From Thermoplasmata archaeon (GTDB taxonomy: Archaea > Thermoplasmatota > Thermoplasmata > Thermoplasmatales > Thermoplasmataceae): 8,102 bases of DNA. The position numbers were made by a program, and so were the translations under genes. The stretch covers positions 1-8,102 of the forward strand of contig JAJYRT010000082.1 in the NCBI GenBank assembly GCA_021793945.1, written 5' to 3'. The notes beneath the pieces were generated by a model, which saw only the letters and a program-made list of their open reading frames with translations, made no database searches and was not told where the DNA came from. Shown piece after piece: positions 6,041 to 8,102 of this stretch (its first letter is position 1; the number at the start of each line of letters is the position of its first letter).

Positions 6041-7123
6041 TTGCCAAGACAAAAGATTTCTGATCTTAAGGAAGAAATAAAAGACGTTTCAATGAAAGCG
6101 AAGATTGTCAGCATATCGAGCAGGAACATACACAATGAGCGGGGGGAGAGCACGTATTTCTACGGCTACCTGGGTGACGAAACAGGAACGATACCGTACA
6201 CGGCCTGGGCGTTCCCCTCGAGCCTGAAGGTGGGCGATGTTGTAGACATGAAGAACGTCTACACCAAGAAGTACAACGACACCATTAGGGTTTATCTCGA
6301 TTCCAGGTCTGAAGTTATCCTGGACCCGTCCGGCACCATAGAGGTAAAGAGAGTGTACAGGGAATACAGGATCAAGGACCTTTCCCTCAAGGATCAGTAT
6401 GTTGATGTCAGGGGAATAGCCAGATCCATCAGGGCAAGAGAATACGAGAAGGATGGCAAGAAGCAGAAGGTTTACCAGGGTTTCCTGGAGGATGAGACTG
6501 CGAGAGTGCGGGTGTCGTCCTTTGGAAGGGAAATACCTGAAAATAAGCCAATAAGGGCAATCGGGGCGAGAGTCACGGAATTCAACGGCAGGATCTCCCT
6601 GTCCATTAATGACAAGACCGAGATCAAGCAGTCGGAAGAAATCAGTATTCCCCAGTACAGGATGTATTTCCTTCAGGATGTTAATAGCCCCGTTGGTGGT
6701 ATAACGATAACCGGATTCGCGGTTTCTGTTGGAGAGAAGAGCGGCATTATCTACCGTTGCGAGGAATGTTCCAAAACCATACAGGATGGATCATGCCCGG
6801 ATCATCCGGATGCCAGGAGGATCGAGGATGTCTTTGCATATTTTACGATTGATGACGGGACCGGATCCATGCAGTGCAGTACCGGATCAGATCAGCTCCT
6901 GTCATTCCTGAAGATAGGCAGGGAGGCAATCACGAACGCGGACGGAAAGGGAAAGGACGAAATCCATGCAGCCATAAGGAATGCCATTTTTGGGGTTCCG
7001 TTAATTGCCACTGGTGAATTCAGGAGGCTGAAAGAGGATCTATCCTTCAGGATCGAGACGATGAAAAGGGTGGAAAAATCTGACCTGAAGGCAATATCTT
7101 CGGCCATGGAGGCGGAACTATGA
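6041..7123 (+). CDS. rpa: Replication protein A, OB-fold ssDNA-binding subunit with zinc motif
   Basis: This 360-residue protein binds and protects single-stranded DNA in replication, recombination and repair. Three OB-fold regions can be traced. The first, about 8-97, has AKIVSISSRN, the strand YFYGYLGDETGTIPYTAW and VGDVVDMKNVY. The second, about 110-197, has IKDLSLKDQYVDVRGIARSI, YQGFLEDETARVRVSSF and ARVTEFNGRISLSIN. The third, about 215-340, carries the zinc site C240-x2-C243-x8-C252-x2-H255, followed by FAYFTIDDGTGSMQC. The repeated 'DETGxxx' strand is typical of archaeal RPA OB folds, and the CCCH site matches the C-terminal DNA-binding domain of euryarchaeal RPA. All expected zinc ligands are present. 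It starts at TTG with a good ribosome site, and its stop overlaps the next gene's start (ATGA), so the two are translationally coupled and probably form a complex. Confidence 0.92.
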   Translation: MPRQKISDLKEEIKDVSMKAKIVSISSRNIHNERGESTYFYGYLGDETGTIPYTAWAFPSSLKVGDVVDMKNVYTKKYNDTIRVYLDSRSEVILDPSGTIEVKRVYREYRIKDLSLKDQYVDVRGIARSIRAREYEKDGKKQKVYQGFLEDETARVRVSSFGREIPENKPIRAIGARVTEFNGRISLSINDKTEIKQSEEISIPQYRMYFLQDVNSPVGGITITGFAVSVGEKSGIIYRCEECSKTIQDGSCPDHPDARRIEDVFAYFTIDDGTGSMQCSTGSDQLLSFLKIGREAITNADGKGKDEIHAAIRNAIFGVPLIATGEFRRLKEDLSFRIETMKRVEKSDLKAISSAMEAEL

Positions 7124-7947
7124 TAGCAGGAAAGAGGAGGGAGCCCGCAAAGTGGATACTCTCAAAGGAGCTCAAGGACACCATCGTGATTGAGGAAACT
7201 CATGGCGAGGACCAGGGCAAGCCTTACATAGTAACGCCTCTGGGCACAAGGGTGAAAAGAGTGATCATAGCTGGTACAATCACGTCCAGCACAGTGGAAG
7301 ACAACCTCACCAAGGCTACTGTGGCGGATAATTCCGGCGCTTTTTATGTTAGCGCTTTTGCGTCGGGCTACAATGCAGATGCAAAATTCTCCCTTGATTC
7401 CATGGAACAGGGGTCCACGGTCATGCTGATGGGAAGGGTGAATCCATTCAAGACAGAAGAGGGAGTGTTCTATTTCAACATAAATCCTGAAATCGTAGTC
7501 CGCACCGATTCTCCCGGATTGGAGATGTGGAAATCGAGGGCGGTATGGATTGCCATGAGGAAGATCTATGCAATCAGGGAGGCATTCAAGTCAGAGGAGA
7601 GCGACTCGAACCATCTCTCCGGACTGGGATACTCTGCAGAGGAATCAGAATGCGCTTTAAGGGCCAGGAAGTATTATCATGACTATGATTTCCAGGAATT
7701 CGCGAAGATTGCAGAAAGTGTGCTGAAATTCAGCCAGGAGGACAGCAGGAATGCTGAACTCAAAGACCTTATAATTGCGGCAATCAGGAAAAATGACAAT
7801 GACGGCAAAGGATGCAAGTATGAGGACATCCTCTCTGCGACTCTCAGGGATGGAGTTGAAAGGGTGCAGATCGACGAAATCCTTAACACCCTTGGATCGG
7901 AAGGGGAGATTTACGAAGTGTCGCTGAAGAGATTCAAGGCAATCTGA
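7120..7947 (+). CDS. RPA-associated protein (COG3390), OB fold plus winged helix
   Basis: A 275-residue protein encoded directly after RPA with a 4-base ATGA overlap and GGAGG at 7108-7112, 7 bases before the ATG. Residues about 10-44 form a lead-in. An OB fold follows at about 44-128: TRVKRVIIAGTITSS, DNLTKATVADNSGAFYVSAF, GSTVMLMGRVNPF and FYFNINPEIVVR. A helical middle at about 136-210 leads to a C-terminal winged-helix-like domain at about 213-274 (LKDLIIAAIRKN, YEDILSATL, QIDEILNTLGSEGEIYEV). An OB fold plus a C-terminal winged helix is the layout of the eukaryotic RPA32 subunit, and archaeal RPA-associated proteins have this form. It likely binds RPA as a second subunit and may recruit repair partners through the winged helix. 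Confidence 0.88.
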   Translation: MIAGKRREPAKWILSKELKDTIVIEETHGEDQGKPYIVTPLGTRVKRVIIAGTITSSTVEDNLTKATVADNSGAFYVSAFASGYNADAKFSLDSMEQGSTVMLMGRVNPFKTEEGVFYFNINPEIVVRTDSPGLEMWKSRAVWIAMRKIYAIREAFKSEESDSNHLSGLGYSAEESECALRARKYYHDYDFQEFAKIAESVLKFSQEDSRNAELKDLIIAAIRKNDNDGKGCKYEDILSATLRDGVERVQIDEILNTLGSEGEIYEVSLKRFKAI

Positions 7948-7950
7948 GGC

Positions 7951-8102
7951 ATGGTACAATTGGGGATAAAGGAAAGGATCGCAGGCGAAATTCTGCTTTA
8001 CCGGGAAAATAACGCACGCCTGAAAATTGAAATATCCGCGCTGGAAAAGAAGGTGGACAGGAAGAAGCAGGAATTCCTCGACATTGAAAGCGACATGGAG
8101 GA
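7951..8102 (+). CDS. Coiled-coil protein, N-terminal part
   Basis: An ATG 3 bases after the stop of the RPA-associated gene opens a frame that runs off the right edge with 50 complete codons. It begins MVQLGIKERIAGEILLYREN and continues as a charged helix with heptad-like spacing of hydrophobic residues (RLKIEISALEKKVDRKKQ), which predicts a coiled coil. No DNA-binding or catalytic motif is seen in the part present, and I do not recognise the family. The tight spacing and lack of a separate promoter make it the fourth gene of the RPA operon. The short distance from the upstream stop suggests coupled translation. Confidence 0.65.
   Translation, partial: MVQLGIKERIAGEILLYRENNARLKIEISALEKKVDRKKQEFLDIESDME

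Overview
The window looks like chromosomal DNA of an archaeon, most plausibly a thermoacidophile of the Thermoplasmatales. The main evidence is a single-stranded-DNA-binding pair at the right end: a replication protein A (RPA) with OB folds and a C-x2-C-x8-C-x2-H zinc motif, overlapped by an 'RPA-associated' OB-fold/winged-helix protein. Many AGG/AGA and ATA codons, TTG starts, A+T-rich box A-like promoters about 25-30 bases before starts, and few strong Shine-Dalgarno sites fit the same group. The genus cannot be fixed from this sequence alone.

Layout. (1) Bases 1-123, minus strand: the first 41 codons of a protein resembling the dinitrogenase iron-molybdenum cofactor (NifX/NifB C-terminal-like, COG1433) family, running off the left edge. 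(2) Bases 124-435: an intergenic stretch with promoter-like A+T-rich sites and a short minus-strand open stretch that may be a decayed gene end. (3) Bases 436-2400, plus strand: a two-gene unit of a 12-helix MFS transporter with sugar-porter/aromatic-acid-porter-like motifs, then an alpha/beta hydrolase with an intact Ser-Asp-His triad. (4) Bases 2426-3691, minus strand: a second, unrelated MFS permease, convergent with the hydrolase. (5) Bases 3692-3820: a divergent intergenic region with two copies of a GTATAC-centred palindrome, which together form a perfect 10-bp inverted repeat. (6) Bases 3821-4159, plus strand: a small basic protein with two CxxC knuckles, starting at TTG. (7) Bases 4162-5340, minus strand: a third MFS permease. 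(8) Bases 5430 to the right edge, plus strand: a tightly packed operon of a YbjN-like protein, RPA, the RPA-associated protein and the start of a coiled-coil protein.

The left two thirds is a transporter-rich accessory region: three MFS permeases of different subtypes, one paired with a hydrolase and one divergent from a small zinc-binding protein across a probable operator. The right third is housekeeping DNA replication and repair. Its less described parts are the YbjN-like protein and the coiled-coil protein that flank the RPA pair.

No rRNA, tRNA, CRISPR array, insertion sequence or transposase was recognised. I did not find a convincing wholly new system. The best leads are the GTATAC operator with its CxxC protein and MFS permease, and the two uncharacterised partners of the RPA operon.
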